Shown in pieces: positions 1 through 11,526 of a stretch of 64,000 nucleotides of DNA (its first letter is position 1; each line of letters starts with the position of its first letter). Location of the stretch: the NCBI GenBank assembly GCA_021464415.1, contig JAKCWG010000884.1, positions 310,001 to 374,000 of the forward strand, in the 5' to 3' direction. Below the pieces are notes generated by a model, which searched no databases, was not told where the DNA came from, and saw only the letters and a program-made list of their open reading frames with translations. The stretch is from Lonicera japonica (Eukaryota > Streptophyta > Magnoliopsida > Dipsacales > Caprifoliaceae). The position numbers were made by a program, and so were the translations under genes.

Positions 1-300
1 GGATGACAAAGAAATCTGGAAATTCCCAGCAAAGGCTTTGTCGGATGTGTACGTACCACTTGTTATTTGTCTATTAGTTGGTTGTTTTATGTACTTCATT
101 CGAGTTTTAGGTTACCCGCATACATGGGGGGTCGAAAACCAATTTGAGATATCTATTGCAATAATCTTGTTTTATAATTGATTAAGATTGTGTAAAACTA
201 GGCCAATGTTGGGTAGCAGATACTCTAAGCTAGCTGCCCCGGGAGGGATTTGTACTAGCTAGGTAACTAATTCCAGCTACAGGCCTGGGGGACAAATTAA
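1..300 (+). other. Unassigned window edge with a short open stretch
   Basis: An open stretch on the plus strand runs from base 2 to a stop near 178 and starts with a plausible coding-like run (DDKEIWKFPAKALSD), followed by a hydrophobic stretch. A possible splice donor (GTGTACGT) follows the GAT codon near base 45, so this may be the tail of an exon whose body lies outside the window. I do not recognise the protein and the open stretch could be chance. Nothing else is identifiable before 300. Confidence 0.2.
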
Positions 301-309
301 AGCACTTTT

Positions 310-705
310 TTTTCTATGATTGGGAGTAGTAACGGTCAAAATCCGTTACTGATTCTAGTAACGGTTCACAAAGTATGTTCATTACTATATACAATAACGG
401 TTTTAGTGTGTTACACGAAAGGATTTAAATAATAATTAAATAAAATTTAGTAACGGTCTTTTAATTATAGTAACGGATTAAAAACATGACAAAAAATCAA
501 TTTCTCAACAGTTTTGAAGATGTCTGTCACGGTTAAAATCCGTTACAAACGTAATTATGGTAACGGTCTTTTAATATTTTCAGTAACGGTTTTTATCCGT
601 TACTACGCGAACTGCCACGCCTAAACAGTAACGGATTTTTTGTGTTACTAAAATTATCTGTAACGCAAAATACATGTTACAAAATGCCTGTTTTGGTGTA
701 ATTCC
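310..705. mobile_element. CACTA-like terminal fragment with subterminal repeats
   Basis: About a dozen copies of GTAACGG or its complement CCGTTAC are scattered in both orientations, the arrangement typical of subterminal repeats of plant CACTA (En/Spm) transposons. The right end reads GCCTGTTTTGGTGTAAT near 688-704, close to the reverse complement of a common eudicot CACTA terminus that begins CACTACACCAAAAC. I cannot see a matching left end, so this is a non-autonomous or truncated copy. No coding sequence is present. Confidence 0.55.
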
Positions 706-975
706 AGGCCCAGCGAATATTATTCTTATGTTTAATAATTCTACTAGTTGAAGCAACTGTTAACCTCCATAATCTTATAATCTTATATTTGCCTTAATAC
801 ATGCCTAGAATCAATAAATTAGAGATGTGCACAGAATTAATATTTGCACTAATATATCAATAGCTGGCAGTCCACCAAATCCACAACTGGCAATAAAATT
901 ATGGATGTTTAACAGCAACCTCCGTCTTCCCTCTATCTCTTTTCAAACTGTCTGAATTTATGAATCACTTCTTTA

Positions 976-1040
<65 letters not shown>

Positions 1041-1942
1041 TATTTCTTAGTAGTTAAAAGCTTTTGATTATTAATTAATTACTACAATCATAATATATTC
1101 AATGTTTGTACGTGCAACAATAATAAATTATTTAACAGTAATTTGTGAAGACAATGCATCTATGTGGTAAGATTATTTGTACTTGCACATTCGATTAGTT
1201 AGTAGGGTGGTAATACTTTGTTCTTATAAGGGCAATTTCTCAAGTTTGAACCACGGTACTCCCATCTCTTTCTTTTTCTCTCGTGGTTAAGACTCTAAAT
1301 ATATCCGCATAATGCTTATATAAATAATTAAAATAAAAGATTATTTGTACTTGCCTTTAATATGGGTGAAGCCTAATTGATCGAGTTGGTTATAGCTCAC
1401 CTTCATTTAAACAACTAGTAAAGTCAAGGGTGATCAAATAAAAGAACTCAAAATGATCCCCAGCCCCAACCAACTACCATTCCCCTATCTCCTCTCTCAA
1501 GCGACCCCCATCCCCATCTCTCTCTCTCTCTCAGAGACTTTTAGTTAAACATATATAAATAAAAAAACTAATTGCCTACATCTATAAATAAAAAAAATAA
1601 TTGCCTTCTACTAACATGCAAAGAATAATACCCAATTCCATTCCATCCCACAAATGCAATGAATAATCCCCAATTTTCTCTCCTCCGAATTCCTTACTGT
1701 ACCATTAATCTTGGAGGTTGACTAGTCACTGAAGGATGGATTAAACCCTCCCTTTTTTGATGCCATCCCCAATGATGTCCTCTTGGTTTGTATATATATA
1801 ATTATAATTATGATATATCAATCTGCATGTATCTGTTTGATTATCATCTCATTATTAATTCATCTATCACCAAAGATATAAAATTGAATTCCGTGCATCT
1901 AAAGAACTAACATAAATCAAATAAAAAGAATACATACCTTCT
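706..1942. other. AT-rich DNA without a recognisable gene
   Basis: Apart from the AAT microsatellite and a CT run near 1516-1532, I see nothing identifiable: no long open frame, no paired repeats and no transposon termini. Confidence 0.5.
978..1040. repeat. AAT trinucleotide microsatellite
   Basis: About twenty uninterrupted AAT units form a simple-sequence repeat in AT-rich non-coding DNA. Confidence 0.95.
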
Positions 1943-2628
1943 CACTACAAGAGATGAAAGAAAAAATCTTCCGACGAGAGAGAAGGGTTTTGTGCGCACA
2001 TAGAGGGTGAAAAGTTTATACACTCATTGGAGAGATATTCATGCAATTAGGAGAGGGGAGATTTTTAGGGTTTTTTGTGATTAGAGGAGAGGGTTTTGCA
2101 TGACTGGAGTGGTGATCAAGGGAGACTTTTATGGGATTGAAATTGCTGAGGGAGAGTTTTGTGCGACTAAAATTGATGAGGGGGAGTTTTGTGCGTAAAG
2201 TGTCCCGCGCACAAATACAAAAAAAATATAAATTTGGCGGGGATTTAGTAAGGGTCATGTAAAGGAAGATAAAAATAAATAAATTATATCTTCAATCATC
2301 AAAAAGTTATAAAAAGTAAATTTTAGTTTAATATTTTTTTTATTTTTATGACTGTTTTTATAAAACAGTTACAAGAAAGATATGCCAGCTATAATATAAC
2401 AGTTACAAAAAAAATATTAACTACGATCATATGAGTAGTTATATAAAAATAAAAAATAATAATATATAATGACAGTTTTGAAAACTATAGTAATGAAACT
2501 TTTCTTTAATCAATGCTTTGATAATATGTTTTATTCTTAAGCGTCATGAAATTAATTACTTTTTGTGACTCCCATCATATAACAGTTACAAAAAAAAAAA
2601 ATGACCGTCTCATGTAACAGTCATGTAT
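1943..2628 (+). mobile_element. CACTA-like element, left end visible, interrupted by a solo LTR
   Basis: The sequence begins CACTACAAGAGATG, matching the CACTACAAGA terminus common to plant CACTA transposons. Further in, AACAGTTAC or its complement recurs (2355-2640), resembling subterminal repeats. The element is broken at 2628 by the solo LTR whose TGTAT target duplication flanks it. I could not find the opposite terminus (CTTGTAGTG) to the right of the LTR, so the right end is lost or diverged. No transposase frame is present, so it would be non-autonomous. Confidence 0.5.
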
Positions 2629-3530
2629 TGTGACGCCCCGAAATCCCATTTAGAGGATTTCACCTCCGGGACCCGGTTAGCCACGGAGTCGTACGCGACG
2701 ACGGGTGATCAGGTGTAAAATTTAAAATTTTATATCACAAACAGGCTGAAGTAATAAAGTCATTTTAAAAGAAATTCTGGCATGTGGAGTTTGTATTATT
2801 AATAAAACCATTTCCTGTCAAATAGCTTACATTTAACTTAAAATAATATCTCCACATCTGTCAGTAACTTGTTAAATAAAAGGCACAATACATTATAAAG
2901 TGATCCTTTTAATAGGGTTCCAATTTCATACAAACACTTTACATATATGGCTTAAGAGTTTAAAACGATACAATATGAATACTTAAACAAAGAAGACACA
3001 AGTCGTTTCCCACGACTTTGGTAATCCAATCTTCAGAGCTATCTAGACTCGATGGCGCACCATTCCCCGGGTAAAACCTGCAAAACCTAGTTTGGAAAAT
3101 GGGAGTGAGCCAAACGGGCTCAGTGGGAACTATAAGGGTTGTATAAGAAAATAAGTTGGAAATCATGCATGCCATGCCATGTATTATAATGAAAGTAGTT
3201 TATGTGCTGCTTCTCTATAAAGAATCACCTCTGAGTAAAATACATTTCATTTTGTATGTACGAGTGTAAATATATATACTATATTTCTGAAGCAGCCAAT
3301 GCACGGAAAACCTTTTGTGAAATGCATATATAATGCCCCCAACCCAAAGTACAAGAAAAGCAATATATATACATCATCATACAGTATATGCCACAACACC
3401 GCGACTAGATCTATCACATCAATCACATATATCAACTCACGTCTAGGATTTTCATATATCTACTGTACAGAGATAGCCGGCACTCGGTTTCTTCTGCCCA
3501 AGGAAGGGACCACCTACCAGGTCCACCTAG

Positions 3531-3660
3531 ACGCTACCTCAGGCAGCCACACAGGCATACGCTACCTCACGCAGCCACACAGGCATACGCTACCTCACGC
3601 CGCCATAAAGGCGCACGCTACAATAATACTCACGTAGCCACCAAGGCTATACGCTACCGG
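3531..3660. repeat. 28 bp tandem repeat inside the solo LTR
   Basis: Three consecutive units of 28 bp start ACGCTACCTCA at 3531, 3559 and 3587. Longer degenerate units follow at 3615 and 3651. A related block (CAAGGCTATACGCTAC) occurs at 30245-30265 in another LTR fragment. Confidence 0.85.
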
Positions 3661-4730
3661 TAATCACCATCTATCTAGTACGAACGGTGTGGCCATCCGA
3701 TATAAAATCACAATAATCATAAATACATCAAATCAATGAAATCGCAAGAATATAGAATCCAACATGTACAGTTATGCAAATACATATATTCCATGTATAT
3801 TCGTATAACTCGTATATATGTATATCCATCCATGTGTAAAACATGTAGTGGTATTGTTGAGATTTAACAAGATCCGCCAAGTCCGTCAATTAAGAAAAGA
3901 AACCATGAAAATCCTTAGTTTGGGAGGTTTCATAACTTTCATCAAATTGGCACCAAGCCAAGTCTAATATAATCAAACAGTGTGTATGAGTTCCCAATTA
4001 GCCTCCCAATATGATTTAAAGACTTCGTTCATTCAAAACATATTTATGTAGTTGACCAGCATACTTACGGACTGGCTAGGTAAGTAGAAAATCTCATAAA
4101 TATGGTTTATAACTTAAAACACAACAACAATACCACTAATATATGTAACTTTATCCAAAATATAGTTTAAATCCCATATATGACATCATACATAAGCGTA
4201 TCAAAGCTTAGCGTATATAATCGTATACGTACTTGAAGGTCATATACCAAACTTTCTTATAAATCATATATAATTGGGGCTTTTTGTATAAAATCGTTAT
4301 TGATGTCATATATGATGCAAATCTATCAAAAATATCCAAAGAAATTGACCCAAGCCCCATGCATATGCAACTTTGAGTAGAAACCCTAGGTTTGGATCGA
4401 TTTGAGATGAATAAGTTGTAATCGTAGGAAAAATTGTTAAAATACTATTATTCCCACCTTAAGAGGGTCAATCCCTCGAAGTATTGCGGAAGAATCGAGC
4501 CGAAACCGCGTAGATGCGATAATCCCCAATTTGAGCTCAAGAAACCCTAGCTATGGTGGATGGAGGTGAAGGAGGAGATGAAGATGATGATGGAGATGGT
4601 GATGTTGACATGGATTTGTTGTAGGATAAGAGGCCTTGAACAATCCCTCTTCATCCCCTCAAATTCGCCCCCCTCTCTCTCTCTAGAGACTCCAATGGTT
4701 GGGGTGAAATGAGGAAGAAATGAGATGAAG

Positions 4731-4797
4731 AAATATAAAAAATCTCGCCAGAACCATGTAGCTGACTCCCCACTTGTCCATGGAGTCGACTCCATGG
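4731..4797 (-). promoter_or_regulatory. Putative LTR promoter: 20 bp palindrome plus TATA-like box
   Basis: A perfect 20 bp palindrome, CCATGGAGTCGACTCCATGG, lies at 4778-4797. A decayed second copy (CCATGTAGCTGACTCC) sits at 4754-4769. In the LTR's own orientation (minus) a TATA-like run, TTTTTTATATTT, follows at 4742-4731. The layout matches the palindrome and TATA arrangement in the other LTRs of this window. The promoter role is inferred. Confidence 0.5.
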
Positions 4798-5226
4798 CTT
4801 AATTTCTGCCTCCTTCAGCTTTTGGTCAATAACTCGACTTTGCACCCACTTTTGGGAATGAAGGAGTTCGAATTGGGTCTCGACCAAAACACGAAAGTTG
4901 TAGAGGGCATTGAAATGAAGACGTGGCCGAAAACGGGGACTAATTTGGAGTTCGGATGAGGAAGTTATGGTCATCCAAAGTTGGGTAAAAATAACTTATC
5001 GCGTAGGATCGAAACTTGTGATTTTCGACCCGATCTTCGTCCGAGCCACCCGAAACAACTTATAGTCATTGTAACACACTTAAATATATTAATATGACTT
5101 GTTGGAGGTTTCCAAACCATTCCAACCTTTCCGGAACCCAATTTGGCTGCCCGGAGCCAAATTCAGTCTCATACGCGATATGGGCCGCGATTTGCAAGCG
5201 ATAAGGAAACCGGGTGTTACATGTAT

Positions 5227-5553
5227 GTTGTTTTGGATCGATACTAAGTACGTTGGCCTATTTCTTTTGGGTTAAGTCCATGCTATATATTATTAAAAGT
5301 TAATAGCCCATGCGATGAATGTGCAATTCATATGAATATAATTTAAAGAAACTAATTTAATTAAGAAAAAATAAAATGGACATGTGCTGAAGCATGTGCT
5401 TAAGTTACTCAGTAGAAAATAAAAATTAGGTGAGGGAGGCCATTTTAGTCCGAGGCCAACCATGCCAGAAGACTCGACCAATATTAATAAAGGTTTTTGC
5501 ATATTGTCTTCAAGAGAGAACCGTGACAATGGGATTTAACATGTACCTATAGG
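5227..5553. other. Spacer without recognisable features
   Basis: AT-rich DNA between the solo LTR and the hAT-like element. It may be the remainder of the CACTA-like element, but I see no terminus or open frame that I can identify. Confidence 0.4.
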
Positions 5554-7528
5554 CAAGGTCGGCTCTCGGGATTTTGAGGCCCTAAGTGAAACTTAATAAC
5601 GACCAAAATTGGGGCCCCATATCATTGTTTATGACCCTGTGTAAACAATAATTCAATGAAAAATATTATACATTGCCATCATTTCACTTCCTAGAAGTTT
5701 CTTTCTATGAACACTGATGTTAATGAACATCACAAAGGCAAATCAAATAGATATTACATAAGTTTCTGAAGAGAGAAAATCAACTCGAACCAAATCAAAC
5801 CGAAACCAAAAAGGCAAATCAAATAAAAACTCCCTAAATACGATTATAAATGTTACCAAAAAAAACATTTGAAATTCTTAAAGTTCATCGAGATTAATAA
5901 CCGAGAACTTATTAATATTTAATAACGTACATTCTTCACTAAAAATCAAATTAAAAATCCATTGATCAATCTTGAAGCTATATTTATATACTTGAAAGCC
6001 ATCTCTATTGAGTTTTTTAATAGCAACCTCAATTGTCACCTTTTCAACCCACATGCTTGATTCTACCCTAGTATACACTTCCAAGTCCTCCTTCCCCAAT
6101 CTTAAGTACCCTATTGAAGCCATTAGTGGCATGCCTGAGCTCCGAGAACAAAAAGACACGCAAGTTTTTACCTTTTTCTTCATACAATTCAGGGATAGAA
6201 ATGGATGAGCCTGAAAATTTAGTCACCCTCACAACTGTTGAAAAATCTGATTTGCTTTGTTCTTTTAATATTGGTGCTGATTTATGTTCTTTACTTCTTA
6301 TTCTATCTTTGAAGTAAAGGAAACACTTCATTTTTTATGCAAATTGACTTTGAAGATTCAATTGTGAACTTTGTACTAAGTAATTGAACTCCTGTGGAGA
6401 ACTACAGAAATAAGTTGAACAAAACAAGCTATTAACATTTAACTGCTGATATGAACATCAACAAAACACACACACACATATATATATAAAGAGAGATGGA
6501 GATAGAGAGAGATTCTTAGTAATTAAGGGAAACCCATATATAAAGAGTGAAATTTAGATAGAAAGAGTTGAAAATCAAAAGAAAATTAGGTAGGAAAACT
6601 GGGAGAGAAAAGCATATGAAATACCCATATGGGAAAACAGAGGAACATAAGAAGGAAATTCAAGTAAAACTCAGATGGGAAATGCAAAGAAGAAAGATAT
6701 TTAGTGCTTGGGAGAAAGATATATATAAGTATATGAAGTAGTATGTTTGAATTCAATGAAGATAATATTTGAATAATTGATGATGTTGTTTTTCTTCTAC
6801 CTTGCACTCAAATCTTTTGAGGTTCTTCCTGAATTTGTTCAACTGCTTGGACTCTTGCAGAATATAGAGTTTCAATGCAGTTATATAGAGAGAAGAATCT
6901 AAAGTATTCACATTATCAGTTAATCAATAAATACACCTAATATTATACAACTAATCAAGAATAAAACTAATATTTAACAACTAAATAGCTAATATCTAAC
7001 TAAATAAGTAAATAGCTAATATTCAACAAATCAACAATCAACATTCCACAAGATAAACATCTCATCAATATTTCAAGAAATATACTTCATATCAATTATT
7101 ATGCTATTAACCAATAATCATTAATCAAGATTCAAGAAATATGCAAGAAATATACTCCATAACTCCATAAGTTCATAAATAAATAGTTAATCAAAAATTA
7201 GGATTTAGGGCTTAAGATTTAAGGAGTAGTTAACTACAACCTTGGTCGGTGCCCAGTGTTCGGAGGTGAGGAGCCGTGGTCGGTTGGTCGCTGCCTCGCT
7301 GGGAGAGTCAGAGCGAGCAGTCGAGTAGAGGCGTAGAGGTGAAGGAGGGGAAGTTAGCTCTCGGATCTCTCTCCTATTTTAATATCATTCTAATTTTCAA
7401 AATTCCCCTCAATTTTTATTTCTTACAATTAGATACCTTAAATTATTAATTTTTTTCATTTGTTTGGTGACCCCTTTGAGAGTGGGGCCCCAGGCATTTG
7501 CCTAGGTTGCCTCCCCCTTGGCCGACTC
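5554..7528. mobile_element. hAT-like non-autonomous element carrying gene fragments
   Basis: The left end reads CAAGGTCGGCTCTCGGG and continues into GAGGCCC and GGGGCCCC. The right end reads GGGGCCCCAGGC through CCTTGGCCGACTC, roughly the inverted complement. Such termini are common in plant hAT elements, whose ends resemble CAGGGCCGGC. CTATAGG borders both sides (5546-5552 and around 7528-7534), consistent with an imperfect 7-8 bp duplication. No transposase frame is visible. The interior holds a kinase exon (5990-6331) and a GC-rich patch at 7240-7370 that may be another captured fragment I cannot name. The hAT class is tentative; the paired ends are clear. Confidence 0.5.
5990..6331 (-). 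pseudogene. Receptor-like cytoplasmic kinase fragment, PCRK/PBL type, frameshifted
   Basis: Reading the minus strand from 6331, the protein begins MKCFLYFKDR, the hallmark start of the PCRK1/PCRK2 (PBL19/20-like) group of receptor-like cytoplasmic kinases, which act in pattern-triggered immunity. A serine-rich linker follows, then NLRVFLFSELRHATNGFNR and the glycine-rich ATP loop IGEGGLGSVY (subdomain I) near 6075-6105. The frame then breaks. Another frame continues with VEKVTIEVAIKKLNRDGFQ, which contains the subdomain II lysine (VAIKK). Homology fades near 5990, so only about the first 110 residues of a normally 400-plus residue protein remain and the catalytic loop is absent. It lies inside the hAT-like element, which suggests transposon capture. 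Family assignment is firm to the RLCK level; the exact paralogue is inferred. Confidence 0.8.
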
Positions 7529-8527
7529 TATAGGAACCAAAGTGATCAAAGCCTTTGTAACAAAGAGATTTACTTCTAGTCGAGAACCATGGTCATTTTA
7601 TAATTGACTTTGGAGGCTCAAATACAACTATTTGATGAAAAGGAATACTCATTAAAACATGTTGATAAATAAGAGCAAGCTTAACACCAGCCTATCTACA
7701 TAAATATACTTTTCCACCCAACCAACTTTTACCTTATTTTAAAGATAACATCGGTAAGGAAAGTACTACTATTTTATCTACTTCAAAATATAATAAATCC
7801 CAAATAATTGATAAGGTGTAATTATTTTGAAAAAGGTTTCTTGGCAGACAATCCTTGTTTTTGATGGATCTGTTAGTAAATATTATAGTGCACCATGTAG
7901 GAGTAATGAATGGCATAGTTTTCTTGGTAGCGAAAAACTTGTTTAATCCTTTACACGTAACCTCAACAGCTTTAATAAACAAACTAGATAGGAGAAAGGG
8001 CCGATCCTGAAATATATAAGACCATTTTTAAAATTTTAAATTAAGGACTCTTTTTACATCTATAACATATTTTTTGGATCTTTATTCTAACTTTGTGCAT
8101 AAAATATTGGTTAAGTTGCGTAAGTTATAAAAACTTGTGTCATACGAAAGACTTTTGTGCAATTGCCTACCCTGCTTCCCTTAAGGGCCAAACCTGCTAG
8201 GAGATAATCACCGGAGCTACTTGTAAGTTGTAATTGAAGAATGATTTGTTGGACTCCTTCATTTTTAGATAATTTTCAATTAGTTATGCATCATATGGAC
8301 TAAAATTGAACTTTCATTAAAGGTCAAGCTCCCTTAGAAAATCTTAACAAGATAGAAAAAAAAGGTTGAAGATGAAAAATGAAGAGAAAAGTATGGTGAA
8401 CCAGCTTAGAAATTGAAGGCTGATCACATATATTATTAAAGATAACTAGATATTAATCTAGGTTAATATCAAGTGGTAAAGGATGTGAGTATTCACAAAA
8501 ATGTCCAAAACAAAAACACCCCCCTCT
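7529..8527. other. Unassigned DNA between elements
   Basis: No open frame with recognisable similarity, no paired repeats and no transposon ends were found. Confidence 0.4.
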
Positions 8528-9457
8528 TGTGATGCCCCAAATCCTGTTATGAGAAATCACAATCTTGATAAAATCTTGTTTTAATAAAAATTCGGCATGT
8601 GGAGTCTATTTAAGTAACAAACCGACCTGTATTAATCAAAACCATTTTATACAAGTACCTCCACAGCCAATCACATTTAAAATCCATTTCACATCTAGAT
8701 TCACTCACACTAGTTTACATAAAATACTGTCTACATATTAGAAAACCAAGACTATATATATACAACAGTCTTTGTCAAAAAGGACTAAGAAAGGTCCAAG
8801 GACATCAAAGGCTTTCTATAAAAGAGTGCGACGAGCCAATCCCCGAGGCCTGGTTTGCAAAACTGGTGAAAGAGGGAATGAGCCAAATTTGGGCTCAGTG
8901 GGAACTATATCGGTTTTGTATAGAAAATACATATTGCAAACACATGCGCGTGCATCTTTATATAAAAAAAGATACTTTACTTGATGCGATAATTTGAAAT
9001 CCGTGCAATGCAAAGGAATCCTTACACGAGTGCATGCGAACCCCACTATAACTCCTATCCTAGCCATCGGAAGCTATCTACTCAACTAATCGATCTCACC
9101 TATAACCGCCTTGTGAAATAGACCCTTGGGAATTTCCATAACACGAGTGATCGCTAGTCTAAAGCCACCTCGTATCAAACTCTAGCTTCCTAAGGTTCGT
9201 CATGACACATGGATTTGCTCTCAAGTGTAATTCCACACTTTACCGCTGCTATCCGGTACCTATACCGTAACTCATAGCTATTGGCCAAGTATTCATTGTT
9301 TCCCCTTTAATTAGAGTACGTTATGGAATTTATACTTGGCCGACTACTAGGCTTCATCGCTAGCTTGTCCATCCTAAGCGTTACGCCTCGATGTTCTCCT
9401 ATCTAGCTATTACTTTAGCTAGAATTGCCACTTTGATTATTAGTATTTTATGTCCAT

Positions 9458-9767
9458 ACTAGGGTATACCCGTGCCGTCCGGCACGATAAAAAGAATAAA
9501 AAATAATATTAGATAAAATATAATTACGTGAAAAATGTGAGGATTGAGGATGTGTATGATTGTCGTACTTGTCCTATTAGACCTGAAATCGTATCGACCG
9601 TTTTATAATGTAACTAGGGTATACCCGTGCCGTCCGGCACGATAAAAAGAATAAAAAATAATATTAGATAAAATATAATTACGTGAAAAATGTGAGGATT
9701 GAAGATGTGTATGATTGTCGTACTTGTCCTATTAGGCCTGAAATCGTATCGACCGTTTTATAATGTA
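9458..9767 (-). repeat. Duplicated Helitron 3' end, 155 bp period
   Basis: Two nearly identical 155 bp units start ACTAGGGTATACCCGTGCC at 9458 and 9613. Each contains the terminal hairpin CGTGCCGTCCGGCACG and the sequence up to TTTTATAATGTAA. This is a duplication of the terminal segment only. Confidence 0.9.
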
Positions 9768-11526
9768 ATGATGTTATGAGTATATTTAAAAGAGAAAAAA
9801 AATATTATATTCGAGGCAGATCGATTTGTAATATAAACAATTATCACCCTAAAATTGCTTCGATCCTTTTATACTGTAATGGTGTTATTAGTATATTTAA
9901 AAGAAAAAATATTATATTTGAGGTAAGTTGAACACATTATAAAAAAAATTTACCCCATACTCGAGATAGGTTGGACACTTTTTTTAATTTTATTTCAGTA
10001 TTTTTTATTCATTGTGTAACATTTTCAATAACTAATGGATTTGTAAACTTGATGAGAGAGAAATGTATATTTTCAATAACTATTATATTTGTAATGTTTT
10101 ATAAGTTTTATATGCCATTATATTTGTAATGTTTTATAACTTTTTCTTGAATTTCTTTATACATAATTTAATAATCACAGTGGATCTTGTTTTGTAGATG
10201 TTGATGAACAAATTTCAAATATATAAATTTTATTAAAGTTGAATTTGCAAATTTAAAGTTATGGCATTTGAAAGTTTTTTAAAAATTTGATGAGAGAGAA
10301 ATGTTGTAGAAAAGTAGAGAGATGTAAGAGTTATATTTGTGTATATACTTAGTGTGCGAGTAAATGTTAAGTTGATTTGACATCTTGTTGTGAGGTATAA
10401 AAATGATCTAATGGTCTAAAAGTGTTAACACCATTGCAAATTAATATGAGACGTTGGATTGATTTATTATTTTATTGCAAAAAATCCTTGTTTTATAATA
10501 TAGATGATGTTATGAGTGTATTTAAAAGAGAAAATATTATATTTGAGGTAAGTTGGACACTAATATAAAATAAATTTACCCCATACTCGAGGTAGGTTGG
10601 GCACTTTTTTTTAATTTTATTTCAGTATCTTTTATTCATTGTGTAACATTTTCAATAACTAATGGATTTGCAAATTTGATGAGAGAGAAATGTATATTTT
10701 CAATAACTATTATATTTGTAATGTTTTATACGTTTTATATACCATTATATTTGTAATGTTTTTATAACTTTTTCTTGAATTTTTTTATACATAATTTAAT
10801 AATCACAGTGGATCTTGTTTTGTAGATGTTGATGAACATATTTCAAATATATAAATTTTATTAAAGTTGAATTTGCAAATTTAAAGTTATGGCATTTAAA
10901 AGTTTTTTAAAAATTTGATGAGAGAGAAATGTTGTAGAAAAGTAGAGAGATGTAAGAGTTATATTTGTGTATATGTTTAGTGTGTGAGTAAATGTTAAGT
11001 TGATTTGACATCTTGTTGTGACGTATAAAAATGATCTAATGGTCTAAAAGTGTTAACACCATTGCAAATTAATATGAGACGTTGGATTGATTTATTATTT
11101 TATTGCAAAAAATCCTTGTTTTATAATATAGAGATGCCATTATATTTGTAATGTTTTATAACTTTTTCTTGAATTTTTTTATACATAATTTAATAATCAC
11201 AGTGGATCTTGTTTTGTAGATGTTGATGAACATATTTCAAATATATAAATTTTATTAAAGTTGAATTTGCAAATTTAAAGTTATGGCATTTAAAAGTTTT
11301 TTAAAAATTTGATGAGAGAGAAATGTTGTAGAAAAGTAGAGAGATGTAAGAGTTATATTTGTGTATATATTTAGTGTGTGAGTAAATGTTAAGTTGATTT
11401 GACATCTTGTTGTGAGGTATAAGAATGATCTAATGGTCTAAAAGTGTTAACACCATTGCAAATTAATATGAGACGTTGGATTGATCTATTATTTTATTGC
11501 AAAAAATCCTTGTTTTATAATATAGA
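9458..11526 (-). mobile_element. Tandem Helitron array (three 5' ends, two 3' ends)
   Basis: On the minus strand the array begins TCTATATTATAAAAC at 11526, after a host A. It ends with a GC hairpin (CGTGCCG-GA-CGGCACG) and GGTATACCCTAG followed by T at 9458. These are Helitron hallmarks: 5' TC, a 3' hairpin just before CTRR, and insertion between A and T. The 5' terminus recurs at 11132 and 10504, and the 3' terminus with hairpin recurs at 9613, giving head-to-tail partial copies with a unit of about 628 bp. No RepHel frame is present, so the copies are non-autonomous. The array sits inside an LTR. Confidence 0.85.

Larger units (their letters stand above)
2629..5221 (-). mobile_element. Solo LTR of a Ty3/gypsy element (target duplication TGTAT)
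   Basis: On the minus strand the unit begins TGTAACACCC and ends GGGCGTCACA, the same termini as the LTRs of the chromodomain element at 47337-61091. It is flanked by the perfect 5 bp duplication TGTAT at 2624-2628 and 5222-5226. No internal domain or second LTR is joined to it, so it is a solo LTR left by LTR-LTR recombination. At about 2.6 kb it is longer than the 2.0 kb LTRs of the full element and carries its own tandem repeats, so it is a related but different subfamily. It inserted into the CACTA-like fragment on its left. Confidence 0.9.

Noticed and set aside
5293..5529. A 78-residue open stretch right of the solo LTR
   Set aside because: Hydrophobic, short, no family resemblance and AT-rich; probably chance.
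9463..11526. The repeats at 9768-11526 as an ordinary satellite
   Set aside because: Each unit ends with the Helitron 5' terminus and the array ends with the 3' hairpin and CTAG. Helitron copies explain the structure better.
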